Shown here: positions 1 through 9,917 of the stretch, piece by piece
Numbering within the stretch: position 1 is the stretch's first letter
Layout: each line of letters opens with the position of its first letter
From: Candidatus Defluviibacterium haderslevense
GTDB lineage: Bacteria; Bacteroidota; Bacteroidia; Chitinophagales; Saprospiraceae
Direction: 5' to 3'
Assembly: GCA_016712225.1 (NCBI GenBank)
Contig: JADJRL010000003.1
Coordinates: forward strand, 1,873,501-1,937,500
DNA: 64,000 nucleotides
The notes under the pieces: generated by a model
What the model was told of the DNA's origin: nothing
What the model saw: only the letters and a program-made list of their open reading frames with translations
The model's database searches: none
Translations under genes and position numbers: made by a program

Positions 1-3000
1 AATATTAAAAAAGACATTAATAAAATCCTGAATAATCAAAATATTCAAGATTTGTTACAGGACGAAGAAAATTTTATTTCTTTTGCTGATATAAATGCTG
101 ATTCGCCACATTATAATGTTGACTATAATTTAAAATTCAAATTAAGTCAACGGGATAGATTTATCAATGGTATACATCGAGCATTTTATCTTAAAGAAAA
201 TATTGAGAACAGAAATACATTGACAAATTTAGTTGTTAATGAAGAATATCAATTGCCTCTCAAATGGAATAGAGAAGTTTTGGGTAAAGACCAAACTTTA
301 TATTTGGAGAATTTATCGATTTCGCCTTCAACGGGTGGTAGCTTTGATCTATATTATATTTTTCCATTGACAACTAATAATGATTCAATAGTATTTGAAG
401 CAACTGGAATAATATTTGGTCCAGGAGGTGTAATTGGAGTATCCCGATTACATTTATTGAAAGATTATAAAGTAAAGCTTTTCAAATCAGCTACTTTGAA
501 CATAAAAGGGACAAGTCCATCTACTTTTATTGAATTTGATTGTGATGGTTTTGCGGGAATTGGATTAGAGGCAGAAATTGAATTTTGTCGAGAATATTTA
601 ACTCCATTAACACAAACTTTAGAATTGGAAACTGATCCAACTAAAACTGTCAAATGCACATTGAAAGTAGAAATGAAATCATGGACTGATCTTTTCACCA
701 AACTTGATATAGATCCCTTTGCAATTACAAGTTTTCCTGATGTAAGGTTTAAAGTTACTGATGCAATTCTAGACTATAGTGATGGGCGATCTGATGGCGT
801 CGTATTTCCAACAGGTTATAAGAATGGTGAGGCCCCAGATGGCAGTGTAACCAATTCATGGAAAGGTTTTTACTTAGGTCAGTTAACTGCTTACCTTCCA
901 AAACAATTTTCATCAACAAATACTCCACCTCAAATATCTGTCCAAAATGTCATTATAGATGATATGGGTTTTACGGGTAAAGCATCATATCAAGGGACTA
1001 TTGTTTCATTTGACGAAGGTAATTTAGATGGATGGGGATTTTCTATAAATAGAATTGGTATTAATGTTATCACAAATAAACTTGCTGGTGCCGAGTTTGC
1101 AGGAAACTTGGATATTCCTTTATTTTCATGCGATACAACTAGTACAAATGATTGCTTCAATTATATTGCAGGATGGAAAGGCAACTACAATTTTGATTTT
1201 AAGGTAACTGCAGCAACCCAACTCAAAGCTAAGTTATGGAAAGCTACAGCAGTTGTTGATCCTGGAAGTATTGTTTCGATTATATATACTGATGGCAAAT
1301 GGAAAAATGCCGCAGTGCTTTCTGGATCTATTAAAATAGGAGAGTCAGATTGTAAATTGGCCACTCCATATATTAAATTCGAAAAAATAACTTTGAAAAA
1401 TGAACCTGAATATATTACAATTGGATATTTTGGAGTAAATGACAGTATTGGAGTAAAATTTAGTGGATTTGAACTAACCATAAAGAATCCTAAAATTGTT
1501 TCTATTAATGGAAATCCATCCATTAAGTTTTCAACTTATGTTAAATTAGGAGATGGAAGTTTCATTATTTCTGGTCGAGCCGATATTGCTATTGTAGGAG
1601 AATTAACCTCAATTGCACCTAAAATGAAATATGGATATAAAGGTATTGAGATCAGTTTATTGAAAATCGAAATGGATATAAAAGGTAATAAAATTAAAGG
1701 TGAAGTAACTTTTTTCAATGAAGATGTAAGCCAAGGATATGGAACCGGATGGCGAGGATTAGTAGGAGCTAATTTTAAGAGTTTAGGGGTTTCAGTTACT
1801 GCTTTAGGTGTTTTTGGAAAAATGCATGAAGGTACGGATTCAACATATAAATATTTTCTGGTTGATGCAGTAGGAGAATTTCCAGGAATTCCATTAGGAG
1901 CCTTAAAATTAAAGGGATTAGCTGGAGGGCTTTATTACCATATGCAGCGAGATACGGCTGTAGATGTAACTTTTGAAGAGCCTGGAGATGAGCCTCCACA
2001 TGGTCAATCTTTATCGGGCATTGTTTATAGACCTTCAAAAAAAACATTATTTGGATTTAAGATAGGGGTTATATTATGTGCTGCTAAGGAAGAACTTTTC
2101 AATGGAAATGCAAATTTTGAAATGAGTTTTAATGAATCAGGTAGTATTGCAAGAATAGATATTTTTGGAAATGCTAGATTCTTTACACCAATAAACAAGA
2201 ATGCAAGTTTAGCTTATTATGCTGGACCACCCCCACCAGGGTCAGGTCAAATTGTGGCAAACTTATCATTAACATGGGTTCCTGGTAAATTTGTTGGAAA
2301 TCTAGATATATATTTAAATGCAGCAGATGGGAATCTAACTGGAGGTGGACCAGGAAATTTATTAGGTAGATCTGAAATGCTATTAAATTCTGCAGGAGCT
2401 TGGTATATTTGGAGTGGTACACCTTCTCGTCCATTTAGTGTGAATATAGCTGGTGCAAAAGCAAGTTTCTATTTTGATATTGGTAATACACTTCCACCTT
2501 TAGCTCCTTTGCCTTCTAAAGTTAGTCAAATGCTTGGAGGATTTCAAAGTACATTGTCAACAGGTGGCGCAGGTGGTGTAATGTTGGGAGCAAGTTTCAC
2601 ATCAAGTTTTTCAGGAAATTTTTCAATATTCTATGCCAGTTTAGAAGCAGGAGTAGGTTTTGATTTGGCTATGTTGAAATATAGGAATTTAATTTGTGCA
2701 AATTCCAATGGTGAAATAGGAATTAATGGTTGGTACGCACAAGGACGGATATGGGGTTATTTTGATGGTAATATCGGGATTCAGATTAAAAGGAGAGGAA
2801 AGACTAGAAGTTATGATATAATTGATCTATCAATGGCAGCTGTTATGGAGGGAGGATTTCCAAATCCATTCTATGCTAGAGGTGCAGTAGGAGGAAGTTA
2901 TACTGTCCTTGGTTTGATCAAAGGTAAATGCAATTTCAAATTTGAATTAGGTAATAAATGTGAACCATCAAATGAAGACTATCAAGAAGAGGAATTTACA

Positions 3001-4335
3001 GCGATTGGCCAAATTACTCCATCTGAAGATACTAAGGAAGTAAATCCAGGAACAAATATTGGAGTAGAAATGATCGTTCAATTAAATACTAAATTGGAAC
3101 TCATTGATGATACTGGCAAAGGTGAAATAATCGAAGTCAAGTTAAGAAAAGATAGTTGTTTTATAAAATTAGATAATGTCGAAAACTTACCATTCGATAT
3201 AGAAATCATAAATGGTGGCAACAATATAATATTTAGACCTGTAGATTTTTTGCCATATAATGATACTATTCATTTTCACATTCAAGTAGATATTTATTCA
3301 GATGGCCAATTTGAATCATCAGAATATAGAGATTTAGTATTTTATACATCAGGTGAAGTTGACATATTTCCCGATGAAAACATAAGATACAGTTATCCGA
3401 TAGCTAACATGAGTAACTTCTACCAAAACAATAATATAAATGGTAACGGATATATAATTCTGAATAAAACCCAAACAAATATAAATGCTAAATCAAAAGG
3501 TATATTTCAAGCAAGATTTAAAGGAAAGGACTTTTTAGTAATCGCAGATGTAAAAGTGGAAGAAAATAAATTCTTTTTCCCAATCCCTAACTTGCCAAAT
3601 AATAAAGATTTTGTTCTTGAGCTTCTACAACCAGTAGAAAATAGTAAAAAACAAATAACTGAATTAAAAGTACTTTGCAGTATACCATTTAGAACTAGTA
3701 AATTCAATACTTTCGAAGACAAAATGAATATGATTCAAAACACTGAAAATACAATTGAAGGTGCAAATTCTATTTCAACAACATATGATATAGGTGAGGG
3801 TTTTGATGAATTAGAAATTAGTGGATCGGCATCTAATGATAGACTAATTGATTTTTACTTGAGGACAAAGCCAGGAAGTTCAAATGTTAAGGGGGATAAT
3901 CAAACAGATTATATGATAGAGAGTATTCATCCTTATGATAAGGCGATGAAATTAATTTATAATCCATTAAATATTTGTTCATATACTTATTCATTTGATG
4001 CTTTCAAGAACATAAGACTACCTCAATTAAGTTATGTTAATGATTCAATCAATGGCAAATTTAGAATACTACTTAAAGGAACTATTTTAATGGATGCTCT
4101 TCAATATAGTAATTGGAAAATTCCTGAATTGGTATGTAATTATGCTAAGGCAAATCAACTTTCATTTGATGAAGCAAAAGAATATTTAACTACTGAATGT
4201 CCTGATTTAAAAGCTCTGGTCTATAATGAAATTGGAACATTTAATTTTGCTAATTGGAAACTATACATTCATTCAGTATATAAGTTGCCTGGCATGGCTA
4301 CTGTTCAAAAATCAATAGAAATAAACGTTCAATAA
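1..4335 (+). CDS. Giant beta-rich surface/secreted protein, 5' end outside window
   Basis: The reading frame is open from the first base, so this is the C-terminal 1,444 or so residues of a larger protein. The visible part is long and rich in short beta-strand-like, Gly/Asn/Ser/Thr-containing segments, typical of extracellular Bacteroidota proteins. Around 3040-3360 the sequence reads like an Ig-like (Big_5-type) domain: a Pro-Gly-Thr-Asn start, alternating strands and a 'PYNDTIHFHIQVD' type strand. No catalytic motif was recognised and no obvious type IX secretion C-terminal signal is seen. It is followed 24 bases later by the secreted toxin-like protein and then an FN3 protein, so these may form one surface or effector locus. 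Function is unknown; a structural or delivery role is inference. Confidence 0.8.
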   Translation, partial: NIKKDINKILNNQNIQDLLQDEENFISFADINADSPHYNVDYNLKFKLSQRDRFINGIHRAFYLKENIENRNTLTNLVVNEEYQLPLKWNREVLGKDQTLYLENLSISPSTGGSFDLYYIFPLTTNNDSIVFEATGIIFGPGGVIGVSRLHLLKDYKVKLFKSATLNIKGTSPSTFIEFDCDGFAGIGLEAEIEFCREYLTPLTQTLELETDPTKTVKCTLKVEMKSWTDLFTKLDIDPFAITSFPDVRFKVTDAILDYSDGRSDGVVFPTGYKNGEAPDGSVTNSWKGFYLGQLTAYLPKQFSSTNTPPQISVQNVIIDDMGFTGKASYQGTIVSFDEGNLDGWGFSINRIGINVITNKLAGAEFAGNLDIPLFSCDTTSTNDCFNYIAGWKGNYNFDFKVTAATQLKAKLWKATAVVDPGSIVSIIYTDGKWKNAAVLSGSIKIGESDCKLATPYIKFEKITLKNEPEYITIGYFGVNDSIGVKFSGFELTIKNPKIVSINGNPSIKFSTYVKLGDGSFIISGRADIAIVGELTSIAPKMKYGYKGIEISLLKIEMDIKGNKIKGEVTFFNEDVSQGYGTGWRGLVGANFKSLGVSVTALGVFGKMHEGTDSTYKYFLVDAVGEFPGIPLGALKLKGLAGGLYYHMQRDTAVDVTFEEPGDEPPHGQSLSGIVYRPSKKTLFGFKIGVILCAAKEELFNGNANFEMSFNESGSIARIDIFGNARFFTPINKNASLAYYAGPPPPGSGQIVANLSLTWVPGKFVGNLDIYLNAADGNLTGGGPGNLLGRSEMLLNSAGAWYIWSGTPSRPFSVNIAGAKASFYFDIGNTLPPLAPLPSKVSQMLGGFQSTLSTGGAGGVMLGASFTSSFSGNFSIFYASLEAGVGFDLAMLKYRNLICANSNGEIGINGWYAQGRIWGYFDGNIGIQIKRRGKTRSYDIIDLSMAAVMEGGFPNPFYARGAVGGSYTVLGLIKGKCNFKFELGNKCEPSNEDYQEEEFTAIGQITPSEDTKEVNPGTNIGVEMIVQLNTKLELIDDTGKGEIIEVKLRKDSCFIKLDNVENLPFDIEIINGGNNIIFRPVDFLPYNDTIHFHIQVDIYSDGQFESSEYRDLVFYTSGEVDIFPDENIRYSYPIANMSNFYQNNNINGNGYIILNKTQTNINAKSKGIFQARFKGKDFLVIADVKVEENKFFFPIPNLPNNKDFVLELLQPVENSKKQITELKVLCSIPFRTSKFNTFEDKMNMIQNTENTIEGANSISTTYDIGEGFDELEISGSASNDRLIDFYLRTKPGSSNVKGDNQTDYMIESIHPYDKAMKLIYNPLNICSYTYSFDAFKNIRLPQLSYVNDSINGKFRILLKGTILMDALQYSNWKIPELVCNYAKANQLSFDEAKEYLTTECPDLKALVYNEIGTFNFANWKLYIHSVYKLPGMATVQKSIEINVQ

Positions 4336-4359
4336 GCAACCACCCTAAATATATCAATT

Positions 4360-6258
4360 ATGAAAAAATTACGCTTATTAAATATTATATTCCTTACAAT
4401 AGTATGTAATATATTATTGGGTCAGAATTATATTAATCTAGGCAGTTTAGCAGGCTATCCAACAAACCCAAATGCAGATAGAGGTTGGGCAGATTCTCTT
4501 CGTGCAAATCTGCCGGTTGAAAAAGTTCCTCAATTCAAAGTGTTTGAATTTAATAATTATTTGCACAATGATGCAATGGGTAATGTGGATGAAGCAATTG
4601 CCTTAGCTAAAGCTGCATCTGAAGGCCAAAGTGCGTATCTATTAATTGTTAGAATTAATGCTGGAAATGAAATAAATGCAAGATTTGAAGTTGTTTTAAA
4701 TTTACCACTTGAGCCCAACTGTTTGACTGAGGCAGACCTTGATGTAAAGGAAACGGAGATAGAGTCTATATTAAATAAAGACAATTTTGGGCCTGAAGCT
4801 TTTTCTTCAAATTTGCCAAATGCATTACAACATTTAAATGCATACTTTAGGTTTCTAAAGTATGAAAGTTGCTATTCTGATAAGGACCCCAAAAAAAGCG
4901 GTTCAAATTGCAATGTTGACATAGATAAATTAATAAAGTCCTTAAATTTAGATGCAACACGAGAAGCATGGTTAAGGAATAATACAACATTGAAATGTGA
5001 AATTCATACTTTACTAATGGCGAAAGGTGGGTACACTGAAAAAAATCTCGCATTAGCAAAATTTGCATTTAACTATTTTTATGACTATTCAAATAATATT
5101 TCGATAAATTTTACAAATATAGTTGTTAATTCAGGCTTAGACAAAGGATATTGGCCTGAATTCGGTGAATTAAGTTCAAGTTACAATAATTCATTTGACA
5201 AAATACTAGCGAGAGGTCAAATTGCACTTATTAATTCATCGAAAGATTTTAGCACAATTGGTCCAATAACCTATGCAGCTTTATTGGATGCAGCCCACCA
5301 AATTCAGGAAATTGTAGATGAAGTAAAATTGGCATTTGAAGGATTGGCAATAATTGTTATGACACCTGATTTGTGGCTAACGACAGGTTTAAGTTTTGCT
5401 GCTTGGCTTACAACTAATTGGTATGAACTTACACCAATAGGAGATGTACTTGATATTAAAAATGGATTTGAACAAATTAAAATAGGTAAATATATTAAAG
5501 GAGGTATTTTGATAGGCCTTGGTACAGTTTCAATTATGCCAATTGGTAAAGCTGTAAAAATAATAAAAAGTGTCGGCAAAGTGGGATTTAGCCTTACCAA
5601 AGTGAGTACGGAGTTTCTTCAGGTAATTAAGGAAATTGGGAGTCCAACAATTGATATGACTAAAAGAATATCAAGTGATATTAATGGAGGAAAGATACAT
5701 TTTGACGTAGGATCTTATGAACCAAATATAACAAGTGGAGGATACTCTCAATCAATAATTGATAAAATTAGAAGTTACAAAAAATTTTGGCGCATGCACG
5801 AAATACGCGTAGCTGAGGAACTCAAGAGAACTCGCGGAGTAGTTGCAGAGCAAGTCCATGTTAATATTAAAAAATGGGACCATAATGGAAATTTAATAGG
5901 AGAATCGAATCAAGTTCTTGATATTATTTCAAAAACTGAAGGAAAATTGCTAATATCTGATGCTAAACATGTTCAAGCTGGAGGCGATATTCATTTAGAT
6001 GGAGATGTTTTTACAAAAAAAATTAGCTACACTAAAGAACAAAAAGTAGGTTTTGATATCATGTATACGCCTGCAACGAGTCCATATATTCTTCAAATTT
6101 ACTTTACGGGTGATATAACAAAGATAAGAGGACTAATTCCGGAGGCACAACAAGGTGTGAATTATGCTTCTCAATTTCACAGAAAAGTTGAGATTATTTC
6201 TAATAAAGCTCATCAGGATATTCTTAAGCAAGATTTAGTTTTCGGTTATTACAAATAA
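4360..6258 (+). CDS. Secreted polymorphic-toxin-like protein with nuclease-like C-terminus
   Basis: 632 aa. An N-terminal signal peptide (about 1-21) ends in a small-residue LLGQ site. Residues about 352-400 (ELTPIGDVLDIKNGFEQIK...GKYIKGG...MPIGKAVK) resemble the hydrophobic 'pretoxin' linker that precedes the toxin tip in polymorphic toxins. The last 160 residues carry E486/E487 in a helix, D521 in VLDIIS and D534-x-K536 in LLISDAKH, a spacing compatible with a PD-(D/E)xK nuclease fold. The next gene begins 7 bases after the stop and is a plausible immunity gene. What is seen: the signal peptide, the linker and the residues. What is inferred: DNase or RNase activity and use in competition. 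It could instead be a non-toxic surface protein with a nuclease-like domain. Confidence 0.6.
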   Translation: MKKLRLLNIIFLTIVCNILLGQNYINLGSLAGYPTNPNADRGWADSLRANLPVEKVPQFKVFEFNNYLHNDAMGNVDEAIALAKAASEGQSAYLLIVRINAGNEINARFEVVLNLPLEPNCLTEADLDVKETEIESILNKDNFGPEAFSSNLPNALQHLNAYFRFLKYESCYSDKDPKKSGSNCNVDIDKLIKSLNLDATREAWLRNNTTLKCEIHTLLMAKGGYTEKNLALAKFAFNYFYDYSNNISINFTNIVVNSGLDKGYWPEFGELSSSYNNSFDKILARGQIALINSSKDFSTIGPITYAALLDAAHQIQEIVDEVKLAFEGLAIIVMTPDLWLTTGLSFAAWLTTNWYELTPIGDVLDIKNGFEQIKIGKYIKGGILIGLGTVSIMPIGKAVKIIKSVGKVGFSLTKVSTEFLQVIKEIGSPTIDMTKRISSDINGGKIHFDVGSYEPNITSGGYSQSIIDKIRSYKKFWRMHEIRVAEELKRTRGVVAEQVHVNIKKWDHNGNLIGESNQVLDIISKTEGKLLISDAKHVQAGGDIHLDGDVFTKKISYTKEQKVGFDIMYTPATSPYILQIYFTGDITKIRGLIPEAQQGVNYASQFHRKVEIISNKAHQDILKQDLVFGYYK

Positions 6259-6265
6259 AAATAAA

Positions 6266-6946
6266 ATGACTTTATCAATAAGAAGTATTACTAAAGATGT
6301 TTTAGAAAAAATCCAAGCACTTCTAAATGTTAGGAATTTGGAGTATGTTGTCAATAAAAATGACTTTGAAATTAAATTTGGTGAGAATAAATTAATTTTA
6401 AAGAATTGGTTTGACAAGCCAGATCCAGGGATCTATACAATCTCAACTTGGATTGCTATAAGCAATGATACTATGAATAAATATCTAAGTGCGGCAAGAT
6501 TTCTCAATAATAATCTAATAGAATATGGCATATGTATTTATTCAATTCCAGAATCATACTCTAATAAATTAAAATTACCTATTACTGACAAAGTTTCAGA
6601 AGAATATCACATAAATTTATTAGCAAATTTAATAGACAGTAATGTATTAGAATGGGCAAATAATCTTTCTTCATTAAATTTACTGGATAAATATTTTAAT
6701 TTACAAGTTAATACCAGCATAAATACTGAATATCCATCACGTGAAATTTATGGAATTCTCACAAGTGCTTTAGTACAAAATAATGAAAAAGTTAAAATAA
6801 TTGATCAGAGATTATTTAATATTTCACAAGATACAGGTTTTATTAAAGATAATTATCTTCCCAAATTGCTTTTAGAAAACTTATGCAGAGATTCATATTT
6901 GTCTATGGAAGAATTGAATTATTTTATTAATAAACATAATTTGTAG
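6266..6946 (+). CDS. Hypothetical cytoplasmic protein, candidate immunity protein
   Basis: 226 aa with no signal peptide or membrane segment, Asn/Leu/Ile rich. No family was recognised. It starts 7 bases after the stop of the secreted toxin-like gene, is co-directional, and is followed by about 370 bases without genes, so the two form an isolated pair. Size, cytoplasmic character and position fit an immunity protein that neutralises the toxin inside the producer. This is inference from context only. Confidence 0.55.
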   Translation: MTLSIRSITKDVLEKIQALLNVRNLEYVVNKNDFEIKFGENKLILKNWFDKPDPGIYTISTWIAISNDTMNKYLSAARFLNNNLIEYGICIYSIPESYSNKLKLPITDKVSEEYHINLLANLIDSNVLEWANNLSSLNLLDKYFNLQVNTSINTEYPSREIYGILTSALVQNNEKVKIIDQRLFNISQDTGFIKDNYLPKLLLENLCRDSYLSMEELNYFINKHNL

Positions 6947-7312
6947 CAAGTAAATTTAATTAGCATTGTGACAATGAAAGTATTTGTATTTAGATAGTAG
7001 TATAGTTTTGATTAATTTAATCGATTCAAATTAGATTAAAATAATTGATTTAACTAAAGAAAATAGTATTTCAATAATCAGTTGAGTTTATTATTACTAT
7101 AGTTAATTTTCATTACTTTTTGAATAAAACCTAATATTTATTATTCTGAAATTGGTTTTTGAGTGGATTCTTTATTGATTCAACCAAAATAAGATAAATT
7201 AAATTATGTTAATAAGCATACTGTAGTAATGATAATATGAAATATTGTAAATATCAAGATGTAGGATTTATAAATTTAAAAAAGTTATAAGATTTGGCAC
7301 AATATTTGAGAT
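6947..7312. other. Gene-free AT-rich spacer
   Basis: 366 bases of very AT-rich sequence between the putative immunity gene and the FN3 gene. No open frame of note, no strong hairpin and no repeat was seen. It probably holds the promoter of the FN3 gene. Confidence 0.6.
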
Positions 7313-8284
7313 ATGAAACAAAAAATTAATATGAAATTAACACCCTTAATATTAATAGCTTATTTCAGTCTAAGTTTTTTATGTGATGTTACTGCTCAAG
7401 ATAGTATCGTAATTGGTATTAAAGCCCATATTCAAAGCGATAAAGTATTGTTACGCTGGGCTCCATTAAATGAAAATTCATTTGATTGGTGTAATAAATA
7501 TGGTTATAATTTAAAAAGATATACAATTAAGAATAATGGTCAATCTCTCAGTTATCAAGATATGATAGCTTCTGAAGTTTACCTTCTAGATTCTGTTGGA
7601 CCAATTTCAGATTCCATTTGGGAGTCAATTGACAGTTCTAACTTTTCCCAAATTGCTGCTGGAGCCCTATACGGTGAAAGATTTAATACATTTGACCTTG
7701 ACACAGCAAATCTTAAGGAGAAAAATAGAGCTGCATTGGAAAAAGAGAACAGATATAGTTTTGGTCTCTATGCTGCAGATCAATCTTTTTTAGTTGCCAA
7801 TATGATGGCCTTGGCGTTTACAGATACTACAATTCAAAGTGGTAAAGAGTATTTTTATGAAATAGAGCCTGCCAAGAAAAATAATACCGATTATTATGAA
7901 AAAACTAGTATTGTAATATCTCCAGCAAATGTGACAACATTTGATCCTCCTCAAGATTTAGATCAATTGGTTGTCAATAAAGAAGTTACTTTATTCTGGC
8001 CAACAAATGTACCAGGAAATAATTACACTGGTTATTTCATTGAAAGATCTTCAGATAATATGAATTTTACAAGACTTAATGCTATTCCACATATGAGTCT
8101 CAACAACGAAATAAATCCTTTTAATGTTATTTATCAAACAATGTTGCCAGACACAATAAATGAGTTTTACTATAGAACTATAGGGTATTCTCCCTTCGGT
8201 TTTGAAGGACCACCATCTAATTCCATAAAAGTCAAAGCTTCTAGAGGAAAAAAAATATACAATAAACAATATAGAAGAAGTTAA
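7313..8284 (+). CDS. Fibronectin type III protein, 5' part of a frameshifted gene
   Basis: 323 aa. A signal peptide (hydrophobic segment about residues 11-28 ending in TAQD) is followed by beta-rich segments with 'VLLRWAPLNEN' and later 'GYFIERSSDN...YRTIGYSPFGFEGPPSNSIKVKA', the strand pattern of FN3 modules. The frame ends shortly after an A8 run at 8248-8255. Reading the +1 frame from that run gives a continuous protein that joins the next open frame without a stop (…KYTINNIEEVKEQSDGSMKI…), so this is one gene of about 780 residues interrupted by a single-base length change. Secreted or surface-bound binding protein is the likely role. The frameshift may be real, phase-variable, or a sequencing artefact. 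Confidence 0.75.
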   Translation: MKQKINMKLTPLILIAYFSLSFLCDVTAQDSIVIGIKAHIQSDKVLLRWAPLNENSFDWCNKYGYNLKRYTIKNNGQSLSYQDMIASEVYLLDSVGPISDSIWESIDSSNFSQIAAGALYGERFNTFDLDTANLKEKNRAALEKENRYSFGLYAADQSFLVANMMALAFTDTTIQSGKEYFYEIEPAKKNNTDYYEKTSIVISPANVTTFDPPQDLDQLVVNKEVTLFWPTNVPGNNYTGYFIERSSDNMNFTRLNAIPHMSLNNEINPFNVIYQTMLPDTINEFYYRTIGYSPFGFEGPPSNSIKVKASRGKKIYNKQYRRS

Positions 8285-8303
8285 AGAACAATCTGATGGC
8301 TCC

Positions 8304-9659
8304 ATGAAGATAAAATGGAAACATGAACAGGGAAACGTATCTGACATAATAGGATATAAAATTTTGAAAGCTGTCAATCCTGATAGCCCTTTTATTCAAT
8401 TAAATAATTCTATACTTCCTCCATCTCAACTAGAATTTACAGACCAGTCACCTTCTCAGTATAATTTCTATAGAATAGTTGCAGTAGATGTAAATGGCTT
8501 TGAGCACCCAACGGTTATGCAAGTGGGACAACAAACTGACACAACAGCTCCAGCTGTACCATCAGGGTTTAGCGGCATTGGCTTTAAAACTGGTTATATA
8601 GATTTAAAATGGAACAGAAATACCGAGCCTGATTTAATAGGCTATCGTATTTTCTTTTCTAATTTTCCAGATGACGAATATGCAGAAATTTCTAATGATA
8701 TCATAACTGACACTACATTTTCTTATGAGGTAGATTTAGATAATCTTAGCAAAAATCTTTATTTTAAAATAATGGCATTAGATCAAAAATATAATGAAAG
8801 CGCCTATTCTCCTTGGATTCTAGTAAAAAGGCCAGATATAATTCCACCTTCAGCAGCAAACCTTTTTATTGTTGATCCAATATATAAGGGTGCAAGAATT
8901 CGATTTATCATGAGTCCAAGTAATGATGTTGAATTTCATCGAATTCAAAGAAAAGAATTTGGGAAGAATTTCTGGAGTATGTTAAAGCAATATGATGGAA
9001 TAAGAACTGATGTAAATGAAATAGAATTCCTAGACACTACAGCCAGTTATAAAAAATCCTATACTTATCGAGTTGCTGTATATGATGATGGAGGATTGAT
9101 CACTTATTCTAAAACATTTAAAATTACACCACTACCTCCACCAGTTAGAGGTCATGTCTACGACATTTCACATATTATAACAACCCCACCAGGATTAGTA
9201 ATAAATGGACAGTATTATGCAACAACCAATCAATTCCATTATAAAGATATACTTTTACTATGGAATTATACAGATATTGAGGACGTTGAAGAGTTTGTAA
9301 TATATAGAAAGGTGGGAAATGGACCAATGATAACTTTAAGGACAATTTCCTATGATTATTGGCAACGAATGGCTAATTACCCAGGTGTAACTTCTGGTAA
9401 ATTTTTCTTCATTGACGATGAATTGTTGACAAAGAGGAGTTATCTAAATTCTCTTTCAAATAATGGAGGATCGGGTGGAAATGGAGGTTCAAATGGAGGA
9501 GGATCAGGAAATGGAGGTGGATCAAATGGAGGAGGATCAGGTAATGGAGGTGCAGCTTCAACTAATTACGGAAATGATACATATATTTATCAAATAAAAT
9601 GCAAACATAAAGATGGATCGATGAGTAATCCATCTCAATTGTATACTATAAATTTATAG
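8304..9659 (+). CDS. Fibronectin type III protein, 3' part of a frameshifted gene
   Basis: 451 aa. The ATG at 8304 is internal: the same frame is open upstream to the A8 run at 8248-8255 and joins the previous frame there. It has several FN3-like repeats, for example 'IDLKWNRNTEPDLIGYRIFFSN' and 'ILLLWNYTDIEDVEEFVIYRK', each with the W strand and Tyr-containing GY(K/R)I strand. Near the C-terminus (DNA 9463-9555) lies a low-complexity Gly/Ser/Asn linker built from repeated GGSGNGG/GGSNGG units. After it only a short beta segment follows, with no recognisable anchoring domain. It most likely acts outside the cell as an adhesion or binding protein. Confidence 0.75.
   Translation: MKIKWKHEQGNVSDIIGYKILKAVNPDSPFIQLNNSILPPSQLEFTDQSPSQYNFYRIVAVDVNGFEHPTVMQVGQQTDTTAPAVPSGFSGIGFKTGYIDLKWNRNTEPDLIGYRIFFSNFPDDEYAEISNDIITDTTFSYEVDLDNLSKNLYFKIMALDQKYNESAYSPWILVKRPDIIPPSAANLFIVDPIYKGARIRFIMSPSNDVEFHRIQRKEFGKNFWSMLKQYDGIRTDVNEIEFLDTTASYKKSYTYRVAVYDDGGLITYSKTFKITPLPPPVRGHVYDISHIITTPPGLVINGQYYATTNQFHYKDILLLWNYTDIEDVEEFVIYRKVGNGPMITLRTISYDYWQRMANYPGVTSGKFFFIDDELLTKRSYLNSLSNNGGSGGNGGSNGGGSGNGGGSNGGGSGNGGAASTNYGNDTYIYQIKCKHKDGSMSNPSQLYTINL
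9463..9555 (+). repeat. Gly-Gly-Ser-Asn low-complexity coding repeat
   Basis: Short imperfect tandem units of the type GGAGGATCAGGAAATGGA alternate GGSGN and GGSN inside the FN3 gene. Such repeats can change length by slippage; here they encode a flexible linker about 30 residues long. Confidence 0.7.
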
Positions 9660-9917
9660 TCGAATATTTAATACCCTAAATTATATTAATAAAGACAGTA
9701 AAGCTGTGAAAGTCAAGTTAAATTGATCGACAATAAGTAGACAAATTTGAAATAAATGAGAGGTTCTTGACAAACATTTAGAACAAGATCTATCACAGAA
9801 TATGGGATTCCTCATGTTTTAGGGAAAGCAAAAATGAGGCATGACTTTACTCTCCAACAATCATTTATAAAATTACGAACAATGATACGCAGCACTTACT
9901 ATTAGAAAGAAATTTAT

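Noticed and set aside
9463..9555. A tandem-repeat RNA or structural element
   Set aside because: The repetition follows codon structure for Gly/Ser/Asn within the FN3 gene and needs no further explanation.
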